A stretch of DNA of 64,000 bases, taken from the NCBI RefSeq assembly GCF_003711105.1, contig NZ_CP023865.1, positions 403,501 to 467,500 on the forward strand. Direction: 5' to 3'. Below the pieces are notes generated by a model, which saw nothing but the letters and a program-made list of their open reading frames with translations, did no database searches and was not told the DNA's origin. Of the stretch, positions 56,840 to 64,000 are shown piece by piece (position 1 is the first letter of the stretch; each line of letters starts with the position of its first letter). Made by a program: the position numbers and the translations under genes. This stretch comes from Actinoplanes teichomyceticus ATCC 31121. Lineage in GTDB: Bacteria; Actinomycetota; Actinomycetes; Mycobacteriales; Micromonosporaceae.

Positions 56840-58054
56840 ATGATCGACGTTCGTGAGGTCGCAACCACCCGTCCGGGACCGGCGTTGGCCGCGCTCTCGG
56901 TCGGCACCTTCGCCATCGGGATGACCGAATTCGTCATCACCGGTCTGCTTCCGGACATCGCCGGTGACCTGTATGTCAGCATCCCCACCGCGGGCCTGCT
57001 GATCTCCGGGTACGCGCTCAGCGTGGTGATCGGCGGGCCCCTGGTGACCGCCTTGCTGAGCACCCGGGCGCGCAAACCGGCGCTGGTCGGGCTGCTGGCC
57101 TTCTTCGTGATCGGCAACGCGATGTCCGCGGTCGCCTCGGGGTACCCGCTGATGATGGCCGGCCGGGTGGTCGCCGCCCTGTGTCACGGGGCGTTCATCG
57201 GGTTCGCCACGGTGGTGGCCGGGGACCTGCTGCCGGACCGACGCAGCCGGGCGATCGGCGCGATGCTGGCCGGCCTCACCCTGTCGACCGTGGCCGGGGT
57301 CCCGCTGGGCACCCTGCTCGGCCAGCAGCTCGGCTGGCGCGCGACGTTCTGGACGATGGCCGGGCTGGGCCTGCTCGCCGCGCTGGCCACCGCCCTGTTC
57401 GTGCCGCACAGCCGGCCGGCCGGGCACCGGGCCGGGCATCTCGGGGCCTTCCGCCACGCGCAGTTGTGGCTGGCCCTGGCGATGACCGCGTGCGCGTTCG
57501 GCGCGGTGTACGCTCCGTTCACCTACGTGGCGCCGCTGATGACCGAGGTCGCCGGGTACTCCGAGGGCGCGCTGCCGTGGCTGCTCGCGCTGTTCGGCAC
57601 CGGTCTGGTGCTGGGCAATGTGATCGGCGCGCGGGCCGCGGACCGGCGGTTGATGGGCACCATCGTGGGCGCCTCGGTGGCGATGCTCGCGGTGCTGCTG
57701 ATCTTCCCGGTGACCGCCCGGTCGCCGCTGGCCGCCGCGGTGACGCTCTTCGTGCTCGGGGTCGTCGCCTACGCCACGGTGCCCGGGCTGACCAACCGGG
57801 TGCTGGTCGCCGCCGGGCCGGACGGGCAGAACCTGCTGGCCTCGTCGGCGGCGGTGTCGGCGTTCAACCTGGGCAACGCGGCCGGGGCATACCTCGGCGG
57901 CCGGGCCATCGCGGCCGGCTGGGGCTACCGGTCCACCCCGCTGGTCGGCGCCGCGATGGAGGTCGCCGCGCTGGTGCTGGCGGTGATCCTGGTGCTGCTC
58001 GCACGACGGCCCCGGCCGGTCCGGACCGGGGCCGCATCGGCGGTGGGGGACTAG
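56840..58054 (+). CDS. MFS transporter, DHA1 family (AraJ-like)
   Basis: The 404-residue protein has 12 spans. SVGTFAIGMTEFVITGLLPDIA is the opening of AraJ/YdhP-type DHA1 exporters, with motif A-like STRARKPALVG and motif C-like TLSTVAGVPLGTLLGQQLGWR. The substrate may be a sugar or a drug. ATG 56840 (MIDVREV) is preferred over a longer frame from 56786. Its last 4 bases overlap the convergent sigma factor gene. Confidence 0.88.
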   Translation: MIDVREVATTRPGPALAALSVGTFAIGMTEFVITGLLPDIAGDLYVSIPTAGLLISGYALSVVIGGPLVTALLSTRARKPALVGLLAFFVIGNAMSAVASGYPLMMAGRVVAALCHGAFIGFATVVAGDLLPDRRSRAIGAMLAGLTLSTVAGVPLGTLLGQQLGWRATFWTMAGLGLLAALATALFVPHSRPAGHRAGHLGAFRHAQLWLALAMTACAFGAVYAPFTYVAPLMTEVAGYSEGALPWLLALFGTGLVLGNVIGARAADRRLMGTIVGASVAMLAVLLIFPVTARSPLAAAVTLFVLGVVAYATVPGLTNRVLVAAGPDGQNLLASSAAVSAFNLGNAAGAYLGGRAIAAGWGYRSTPLVGAAMEVAALVLAVILVLLARRPRPVRTGAASAVGD

Positions 58055-58863
58055 ATGGTCTCGCTGGCCAGCTGGTTGCGCAGCTTGGTCAGGGCCTTGG
58101 TGAGCAGGCGGGAGACGTGCATCTGGGAGATGCCGATCTGGTCGGCGATCTGGGACTGGGTGAGGTTGCCGTAGAAGCGCAGGGTGAGGATGCGCTGCTC
58201 GCGTTCGTCGAGGGTGGCGAGGGCGGGGCCGAGGGCGACGCGGGTCTCGGCGAGTTCGTATTCGTGGTCCTCGCCGCCGAGGGTGTCGGCGAGCTCGGTG
58301 CTGCCGTCGGCGCTGATCGGGGTGGAGAGGCTGGTGGCGTTGTAGGCGCGGGCGCCTTCCAGGCCTTCGAGGACCTCTTCCTCGGTGATGCCGAGGTGGG
58401 TGGCGATGTCCGCGACCGTGGGCGAGCGGCCGAGGTTGTGGGTGAGGGTGCTGTTGGCCTCGGTGATGGCCAGGCGCAGCTCCTGCAGCCGGCGCGGGAC
58501 GCGGACCGACCAGGTGCGGTCGCGGAAGTGGCGCTTGATCTCGCCGATGATGGTCGGGATGGCGTAGCCGGCGAAGTCGACGCCGCGTTCGGGGTCGAAC
58601 TTGTCGACCGCCTTGATCAGGCCGACGGTGGCGGTCTGCACCAGGTCGTCGGTGGGCTCGCCGCGGCCGGAGTAGCGGTTGGCCAGGTGGCGTGCCAGCG
58701 GCAGCCAGGCCTCGATCGCGCGGTCCCGCAGCGCGGCCCGGGACGGGTGCCCGGCCGGCATCGCGGCCATCGCGTTCAGCAGCTCCGCCGCGCTGTCGAC
58801 GGGGCTTTCGGCGCTGGCTGCCGTCGACGGCGCGACGGTCGTCGAAGTCTCCATGACGGTCAT
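58051..58863 (-). CDS. SigB/SigF-family RNA polymerase sigma factor
   Basis: The 270-residue protein has sigma regions 2 (PLARHLANRYSGRGEPTDDL, TVGLIKAVDKFDPERGVDF, YAIPTIIGEIKRHFRDRTW), 3 (VPRRLQELRLAITEAN) and 4 (LDEREQRILTLRFYGNLTQS, ISQMHVSRLLTKALTKLR). It belongs to the stress/sporulation SigB-SigF group of actinobacteria. ATG 58863 follows AGGGAGG. No anti-sigma or anti-anti-sigma gene is adjacent; a possible RsbW-like gene begins at 63932. Confidence 0.93.
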   Translation of the reverse strand: MTVMETSTTVAPSTAASAESPVDSAAELLNAMAAMPAGHPSRAALRDRAIEAWLPLARHLANRYSGRGEPTDDLVQTATVGLIKAVDKFDPERGVDFAGYAIPTIIGEIKRHFRDRTWSVRVPRRLQELRLAITEANSTLTHNLGRSPTVADIATHLGITEEEVLEGLEGARAYNATSLSTPISADGSTELADTLGGEDHEYELAETRVALGPALATLDEREQRILTLRFYGNLTQSQIADQIGISQMHVSRLLTKALTKLRNQLASETI

Positions 58864-59302
58864 GCGATGGTCCTCCCTGGCACCTTTCCGAGAGAGCCGG
58901 TCCACTGTGCAGCGGACCCGGTCCGGTCGGGCGTCCTTACCCACGGATGGCGCCGTCCAATCACGTCGTCATCCGCGCATGCTTGTCCGTTCGGTTGTCG
59001 CCCACCTTAACCGGTCGTCCAGCAAAAGACTAGCCGAAAGTATGAGTGACACTCGGTCGTGCAGGTGGCACGCGGTGGGGGATCGCCCGTTTGCCGTAGT
59101 TGACAAGCGTTCGCCCGGGCGGTGCCGATAACGGTCACGGGCAGCCCGAGAGTCTGATCACATCTGCAGGTTGAGGGCGCTTCAAGCCTCGCCCGATCGG
59201 TTGACACCGATGTCTTCGCTCGGGAACGATGCAGGTCCATCAGCGGCGGCGTAGACATCGGACTGTCCGCAGCGGACCGTCACGCGAACTCGGGGGAGTG
59301 CG
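58864..59302. other. 439-base intergenic region between divergent genes
   Basis: This gap is A/T-richer than its surroundings. It should hold the promoters of the sigma gene (leftward) and the GT2 gene (rightward). For the latter I see TTGACA at 59201-59206 with AACGAT at 59225-59230. No riboswitch, small RNA hairpin or gene was recognised. Confidence 0.5.
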
Positions 59303-60958
59303 GTGCAGCGGACGGAGACCGTCCATCAGAAGCAGGCGGCACCATTCGAGACGGCTGTCATGGGCGTGCCGGACTCCTTCCGGATCCCGCGTGCGCCCGG
59401 CTCCGGCGACGACAAGTCCCGGCGCCCGATCTACGCGCCGGTGCCGCTGCCGCCCACCGACCGGGAGAAGTACCTCTACGCCAAGCGGCGGCTCGCGCCG
59501 CTGACCCTGGTCTCCCTGGTCAGCTTCACCGGCCTGCTGGTCAGCCAGGTCGCCTTCGTGCGCACCGCGCCCTGGCTGCTGGCGATCCTGCCGCTGATGG
59601 CGTTCACCGTGCTGTACTACCTGATCTCCCTGGCGGTCAACGCGTTCACCCGCGGGTTCGACCTCCAGGACCATCTGGCGCTGATCAAGCGGTGGCAGCC
59701 GGAGCGCTACCCGTCGGTCGACGTGTTCCTCCCGGTCTGCGGCGAGGCGCCGTACGTACTGCAGAACACCTGGGAGTCGGTTCGCCAGATGGCGAAGTTC
59801 TACCCCGGCCCGGTGGACGTGTACGTGCTGGACGACTCCTCCGAGCCGATCATGGAGCGGATGGCGTTGCGGTTCGGCTTCATCTACCAGCGCCGCCCGA
59901 ACCGGGGCTGGTTCAAGAAGGCCGGCAACATGCGGTACGCGTTCGAGCGCTCGCTCAGCGACTACATCCTGGTGCTGGACGCCGACTTCGCCCCGCGCGT
60001 CGACATGCTGCACGAGATGATCCCGTACATGGAGCGCGAGCCGGATCTCGGCATCGTGCAGTCCCCGCAGTTCTTCCGGGTGCACAGGGGCCAGGGCTGG
60101 CTGGAGCGCGGCGCCGGAGCGGTGCAGGAGCTCTTCTACCGCTCGGTGCAGGTCTCCCGGAACAACCACGAGGCCGCGATCTGCGTGGGCAGCTGCGCGC
60201 TCTACCGGCGTGAGGCGCTGGCCGAGATCGGCGGCAACACCCTGATCGACCACTCCGAGGACGTGCACACCGGCTTCGACCTGCGGACCGCCGGTTGGCG
60301 ACTGCGGTACATCCCGGTCGCGCTTGCCGCGGGTGTCTGCCCGGCCGACGTGAACTCGTTCTTCACCCAGCAGTACCGCTGGTGCGCCGGCTCGATGAGC
60401 CTGCTGGGCTCCAAGAAGTTCTGGAAGCAGAAGTTGAGCCTGCGCGGCCGGCTGAGCTACATCTCCGGCTTCTGCTACTACCTGCACACCGGCATCTTCA
60501 CGCTCGTCGTGCCGATCGTCCCGCTGCTGATGCTGACGGTCTTCCCGCAGCAGGTCGGCATCGAGAACTACCTGCTCATCGTGCCGAGCATCCTGTACAA
60601 CTTCGTCTTCTTCCCACTCTGGCACCGGTCCCGGTACGGGTTCAGCGCCTGGACGGTGAAGATGATCTACGGCTGGTCCCACCTGTTCGCCGTCGTCGAC
60701 ATCCTCCGCGGCCGCCGGATGGGCTGGCAGCCGACCGGCGGCACGAAGAAGAAGAGCAAGACCCGCCGGCTGTGGATCGCGATGTGGGCGTTCACCTTCG
60801 GCACCGGTGTGCTCTGGGCCGGCGGCGCGGCCTTCCGGATGGTGACCGAGGACGCGCTGACCTTCACCCCGCTGTTCCTGACCGGCATGTTCTACCTGGC
60901 CGTGGCGGGCCAGGCGTTGCTCGTCGACCCGGACCGCGACCGAGCCGATGTGCTCTGA
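59303..60958 (+). CDS. cellulose-synthase-like GT2 glycosyltransferase
   Basis: The 551-residue protein has two N-terminal spans, a GT-A domain with the processive motifs D, D-x-D and Q-x-x-R-W (VDVFLPVCGEAP, YVLDDSSEPI, YILVLDADFAPR, HSEDVHTGFDL and QQYRWCAGSM), then four or five C-terminal spans. This is the architecture of processive beta-glycan synthases such as BcsA, but without a PilZ domain. GTG 59303 has GGGGGAG upstream. It heads a gene group with a GH26-like hydrolase and a GT39-like protein, suggesting synthesis and trimming of an exopolysaccharide. Confidence 0.9.
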   Translation: MQRTETVHQKQAAPFETAVMGVPDSFRIPRAPGSGDDKSRRPIYAPVPLPPTDREKYLYAKRRLAPLTLVSLVSFTGLLVSQVAFVRTAPWLLAILPLMAFTVLYYLISLAVNAFTRGFDLQDHLALIKRWQPERYPSVDVFLPVCGEAPYVLQNTWESVRQMAKFYPGPVDVYVLDDSSEPIMERMALRFGFIYQRRPNRGWFKKAGNMRYAFERSLSDYILVLDADFAPRVDMLHEMIPYMEREPDLGIVQSPQFFRVHRGQGWLERGAGAVQELFYRSVQVSRNNHEAAICVGSCALYRREALAEIGGNTLIDHSEDVHTGFDLRTAGWRLRYIPVALAAGVCPADVNSFFTQQYRWCAGSMSLLGSKKFWKQKLSLRGRLSYISGFCYYLHTGIFTLVVPIVPLLMLTVFPQQVGIENYLLIVPSILYNFVFFPLWHRSRYGFSAWTVKMIYGWSHLFAVVDILRGRRMGWQPTGGTKKKSKTRRLWIAMWAFTFGTGVLWAGGAAFRMVTEDALTFTPLFLTGMFYLAVAGQALLVDPDRDRADVL

Positions 60959-60974
60959 ACCGGTGGTGCGTGAC

Positions 60975-61046
60975 GACCTGCCGGCAGCGGCTCACCGCGA
61001 CCTGCCGGCAGCGGCTCACCGCGACCTGCCCGCAGCGGCTCACCGC
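60975..61046. repeat. 24-bp tandem repeat, three copies plus a partial fourth
   Basis: Units start at 60975, 60999 and 61023, with one or two differences in the third. The partial fourth runs to about 61056. The tract lies between the GT2 stop and the GH26-like start, outside both genes. Confidence 0.88.
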
Positions 61047-61066
61047 GACCTGCCCGAGGTGGTGAA

Positions 61067-62074
61067 GTGAGAACCCGACACCTGTTGATCATGGCCGTCA
61101 TCGTCACGCTCGCGGTCGTGGAGTTCGCCGTCTTCAAGGGCATCTCCCTGACCGAGGGGCGCCTGCCGGCCTCCGCCGGCGGCGGGATCGTGGCCGGCGC
61201 GGCGCCCTCCGCGACGGTCGCGCCGCCGTTCGACGTCACCCCGCTGATCAAGCCGAAGAAGAAGTACTTCGGCGTCGCCCTGCCCGGCGACCCCACCGGC
61301 CCGGCCGCGGTCGCCAGGTTCGCCGACACCGTGGACAAGGCGCCGAACGTCCTGACCGTCTACGCCGCCTTCGGCGACGGCTTCGCCGCCTCCGAGGTGC
61401 GCGAGGCGTACCAGCAGAACGCGATGGTGATCGTCCGCTGGGAGCCGTTCGACGCGAAGCTCAAGGACATCGCCGCCGGCAGACAGGACCGGTACGTCAC
61501 CGACTTCGCCAAGGCGATCCGCACCCTGAACCTGCCGATCGGGCTGACCTTCGCGCACGAGATGAACGGCAGCTGGTACCCGTGGGGCAACTCGAAGGCC
61601 ACCCCGGCCGACTTCGTGGCCGCCTGGCGGCACATCCACGGCATCTTCCAGCAGGTCGGCGCCACCAACGTGATCTGGACCTGGACGCCGAACGTGATCA
61701 ACCCGGTGCCGCGGGTCAAGCTCAAACCGTTCTACCCCGGCGACGCCTACGTCGACTGGCTGGGCATGGACGGCTACTACACGTCGAAGGGCGCGCACAC
61801 CTACTCGACGCTGTTCGGCCCGACCAAGAAGGCGATACGGGCGTTCTCCAAGAAGCCGTTCATCATCGTCGAGACCGGCGTGGCGCCCGGACCGCAGCGG
61901 CCGGCCTGGATCGCCGACCTCGCCCGCGGCGTGCTAGCCGACCGGGACACCATCGGCTTCATCTACTTCAACCAGAACGGCTCGGCGAAGTGGCGCATCG
62001 AGGGTGACCGGGCGGCGCAGTCCGCCATGCGCAAGGGCGTCGCCTCCTCGAAGATCGGATTCACGGTGCAATGA
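61067..62074 (+). CDS. GH26-like glycoside hydrolase, membrane-anchored or secreted
   Basis: The 335-residue protein has an N-terminal membrane segment (HLLIMAVIVTLAVVEFAVF), a Pro/Ala linker, then a beta/alpha barrel. FAHEMNGSWYPWG (E165 as acid/base) and FIIVETG (E269 as nucleophile) match GH26 mannanase-type sites, as do VIWTWTPN and WLGMDGYY. GH26 enzymes cut beta-mannans or mixed glucans. GTG 61067 follows GAGGTGGTGAA. With the GT2 synthase upstream it probably trims or releases the polymer being made. Confidence 0.85.
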   Translation: MRTRHLLIMAVIVTLAVVEFAVFKGISLTEGRLPASAGGGIVAGAAPSATVAPPFDVTPLIKPKKKYFGVALPGDPTGPAAVARFADTVDKAPNVLTVYAAFGDGFAASEVREAYQQNAMVIVRWEPFDAKLKDIAAGRQDRYVTDFAKAIRTLNLPIGLTFAHEMNGSWYPWGNSKATPADFVAAWRHIHGIFQQVGATNVIWTWTPNVINPVPRVKLKPFYPGDAYVDWLGMDGYYTSKGAHTYSTLFGPTKKAIRAFSKKPFIIVETGVAPGPQRPAWIADLARGVLADRDTIGFIYFNQNGSAKWRIEGDRAAQSAMRKGVASSKIGFTVQ

Positions 62075-63642
62075 CGGCCACCACCAACGGCACCGCGACT
62101 GCCCTCCCTTCCGCCCCGGCGCCGGACGCCACCACGCCGGCCACCCGCGGCCGGCCGCCCACGGCCGCACCGCGGCCCTGGGCCGCGCTGCTGGCCCTCG
62201 TCCCGGCCGCCGCCGCGCTGGCGATCTGCCTGCGCGGCCTGGGCGAGCGCGAGATGTGGAACAACGAGTACGCCACCTGGCACGCCATCACCCTCTCCCT
62301 CGGCGACTTCGAGGAGCTGCTGCGGCGTACCGACCTGGTGCACGTCGTCTACTACATGGTCATGCGGGTCTGGATCGACCTGGTCGGCGACACCCCGTTC
62401 CAGCTGCGCATCCCGTCCGCGGTGGCGATGGCCGCCTGCGCCGGCCTGGTCACCCTGATCGCCCGGCGCCTGGTCGGCGTTCCGATCGGCCTGGCCGCCG
62501 GACTGCTCTTCGCCGTCATCCCGGCGGTCTCCCGTTACGGCCAGGAGACCCGCTCGTACGCCGCGGTGACCGTGGCCGGCGCCTTCGCGACGCTGATGCT
62601 GCTCCGCGCGCTGGAACGCCCCGCCGTGCCCCGGCTGGTCGCCTACGGCGTCTCGGTCGCGCTCATGGGCCTGGTGCACTTCGTCTCGCTCACCGTCCTG
62701 GCCGCGCACTTCGTCCTCTGGCTGTGCGCCACCCGTGGCGAGGACGACGTGGAGAGGCGCTGGCGGCTCGCCTTCGGCTGCGGCTTCGGGCTGCTCGGAG
62801 TGATCTGGCTGCCCGCCATCGCCTCCCACCAGTCCGCGTCCATCTCCTGGATCAAGGCGGACAAGGCGGCCATCCTCGCATTCCCGGCCGACATGTTCCT
62901 CTCCGCGCCGTTCGCCCTGGTCCTCGGTGTGCTCTCCGTGCTCGGCGCCGCCTACCTGTGGTTCGCGCCGAGCGTGCGCAACCGCCCGGTGGCCGGCATG
63001 CTGCTGGCCTGGGCGGTGGTGCCGCCGGTCTTCGTGCTCGTCACCTTCCCGGTCCTGCACATGTTCCTGCCCCGGTACGTGCTCGTGGTCCTGCCCGCCT
63101 GGGCCATCCTCGCCGCCACCGGCGCCTACCTGAGCGGCCGGCTGATCTGGCCGCACCTGGGCCCGGCCACCGCGGTCCTGACGGTCGCCGGGGTGGTGTG
63201 GGTCGGTCTGCCCGCGCACGCTCTGGTCCGGCAGAGCCCGGTCGACGGCCAGCCCGACTACCGCGCCGCCATCACCATGATCGACCAGCGGCAGCGGCCC
63301 GGCGACGGGGTGGTCTTCAACGACCCCTTCGGCCGGCTCTCCGACCTGGCCCGCGAGGCCTGGGACTACGAGATGCGGGACAAGCGGAAGCCCCGGGACG
63401 TCTTCCTCGACAAGACCGCGGCCGAGCGGGCGTCGTTCTCCGCCTCCGAATGCGCCGTGGCCAAATCCTGCCTCAAGAACGAACCCCGGCTCTGGGTGAT
63501 CTACACCGGCTGGAGCGACGACCCGTTCGACGGTATGCCGGCCGATCGCGCCCAACTGCTCGAACTCAGGTACCAGACGAAGCAGACCGTCAGGTTCACC
63601 GACGTCGACCTGGTCCTGCTGGAACGCCGCAAGGTCCGCTAG
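62071..63642 (+). CDS. GT39-like polytopic glycosyltransferase
   Basis: The 523-residue protein has about 11 membrane spans and the opening acidic loop GEREMWNNEYATWHAIT that corresponds to the catalytic loop of ArnT/PMT-type GT-C enzymes. RYGQETRSYAAVTV and the soluble C-terminal domain (PGDGVVFNDPFGRLSDLARE) are typical of the bacterial GT39 group. These move a sugar from a polyprenyl-phosphate donor outside the membrane. Its ATG overlaps the GH26-like stop (ATGA at 62071). Confidence 0.83.
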   Translation: MTATTNGTATALPSAPAPDATTPATRGRPPTAAPRPWAALLALVPAAAALAICLRGLGEREMWNNEYATWHAITLSLGDFEELLRRTDLVHVVYYMVMRVWIDLVGDTPFQLRIPSAVAMAACAGLVTLIARRLVGVPIGLAAGLLFAVIPAVSRYGQETRSYAAVTVAGAFATLMLLRALERPAVPRLVAYGVSVALMGLVHFVSLTVLAAHFVLWLCATRGEDDVERRWRLAFGCGFGLLGVIWLPAIASHQSASISWIKADKAAILAFPADMFLSAPFALVLGVLSVLGAAYLWFAPSVRNRPVAGMLLAWAVVPPVFVLVTFPVLHMFLPRYVLVVLPAWAILAATGAYLSGRLIWPHLGPATAVLTVAGVVWVGLPAHALVRQSPVDGQPDYRAAITMIDQRQRPGDGVVFNDPFGRLSDLAREAWDYEMRDKRKPRDVFLDKTAAERASFSASECAVAKSCLKNEPRLWVIYTGWSDDPFDGMPADRAQLLELRYQTKQTVRFTDVDLVLLERRKVR

Positions 63643-63931
63643 GCCCGCCCGGCGCCGCCGGGACGACACCCCCTTCCCGGTACGCCCTACCGGCCCCGCC
63701 CGCAGGCCACCGGCCAAGCCCCGTGCTGATCCCGCGCGGCGCCCGCCCCGGCGCTCTCCGAGCGCCGGGGCCACGGGGAGTGTCCGGCCGTGAGGGACCG
63801 GTCGGGGCTCTCCGAGCGCGGGGGCCGCGGGAGTGTCCGGCCGTGAGCGACCGGCCGCACGCGCCGTTCGGTGCGCCACCGGGAACCGGTCGGACCAGTG
63901 CATTTCGCCGCAGGCTCAGCAAGATGGACCC
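63643..63931. other. 289-base intergenic region
   Basis: Apart from the 54-bp repeat at 63753-63860 I see no gene, terminator or regulator site that I can support here. Confidence 0.5.
63753..63860. repeat. 54-bp tandem direct repeat, two imperfect copies
   Basis: The words GCTCTCCGAGCGC and GTGTCCGGCCGTGAG occur at 63753 and again at 63807, 54 bases later, in the same order. A few substitutions and small gaps separate the copies. Confidence 0.75.
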
Positions 63932-64000
63932 ATGGCCCCGGCGGTTCTGCTCCGGCAGTGGACCCTGCGCAGCGTCGACGAGCTGCGGGCCCTGCGCGCC
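63932..64000 (+). CDS. N-terminal fragment, possibly RsbW-like ATPase (cut by window edge)
   Basis: From ATG 63932 the frame reads MAPAVLLRQWTLRSVDELRA and stays open to the edge. The LxxWxLxSxxELRxLRA pattern is one I associate with the start of actinobacterial anti-sigma-type HATPase proteins. Only 23 residues are visible, so this is weak. If right, it could be a partner for the SigB-type factor at 58051. Confidence 0.35.
   Translation, partial: MAPAVLLRQWTLRSVDELRALRA

Noticed and set aside
1..64000. tRNA, rRNA, insertion sequences, prophage or integration sites
   Set aside because: No cloverleaf, rRNA-like stretch, transposase, integrase or terminal inverted repeat was recognised by eye. 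A tRNAscan or ISfinder run could still find something.

Overview
The window is high-GC actinobacterial chromosome. Third codon positions are almost all G or C, GTG starts are common, and many genes overlap through ATGA or GTGA. Tandem crcB genes, TetR and MFS pairs, leaderless promoters and a pseudaminic-acid cell-surface locus fit a filamentous actinomycete. The Micromonosporaceae (Actinoplanes-like) are my best guess, from gene content only. I saw no rRNA, tRNA, insertion sequence, prophage or CRISPR array.

1-9.2 kb: two paralogous secreted coiled-coil proteins are transcribed divergently, each behind a c-di-AMP (ydaO-type) riboswitch. A TagG/TagH-like polysaccharide ABC exporter, a TetR regulator, small secreted proteins, a drug exporter with its TetR regulator, and a cysteine dioxygenase/rhodanese pair follow. 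9.2-15.1 kb: a neprosin-like secreted protein, an ECF sigma/anti-sigma pair, a second 14-TM exporter coupled to a receiver-only response regulator, and a quinone oxidoreductase.

15.1-28.2 kb: the core surface-glycan locus. One operon on the minus strand carries pseB, pseC, an unknown gene, a methyltransferase, an SpsF-like cytidylyltransferase and pseG. Divergent from it is a tightly coupled operon for an acyl carrier protein, a FabG-like SDR, an AMP-ligase, LuxE-like and LuxC-like proteins and a large membrane protein. A second minus-strand operon (33.7-39.8 kb) adds a GT2 glycosyltransferase, pseH, pseI, a GT-B-like protein and two proteins of unknown function. Together the two loci hold a complete CMP-pseudaminic acid pathway next to a carrier-bound acyl activation and reduction module whose product is unknown.

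28.2-33.5 kb separates the two glycan loci. It holds a NarL-type two-component system and an MMPL transporter with matching promoters, then two fluoride-channel genes. 39.9-49.5 kb carries a GGDEF-EAL protein with an out-of-frame 22-bp minisatellite, an APC permease, a flippase-like membrane protein, two TPR proteins (one with an 18-bp repeat tract), and a GDT1/TMEM165-type manganese exporter behind a yybP-ykoY Mn2+ riboswitch. 49.6-64 kb has a secreted peptidase, a LamG-type protein, a GH18 lipoprotein, a membrane phosphodiesterase, DedA, an MFS exporter, a SigB-family sigma factor, and an exopolysaccharide operon of a cellulose-synthase-like GT2, a GH26-like hydrolase and a GT39-like protein.

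The most interesting material is the pse plus ACP/AMP-ligase/LuxE/LuxC locus, the twin c-di-AMP riboswitches, the shared promoter of the two-component system and its MMPL neighbour, and the repeat-bearing c-di-GMP gene. All functions are inferred from reading motifs; no searches were run.
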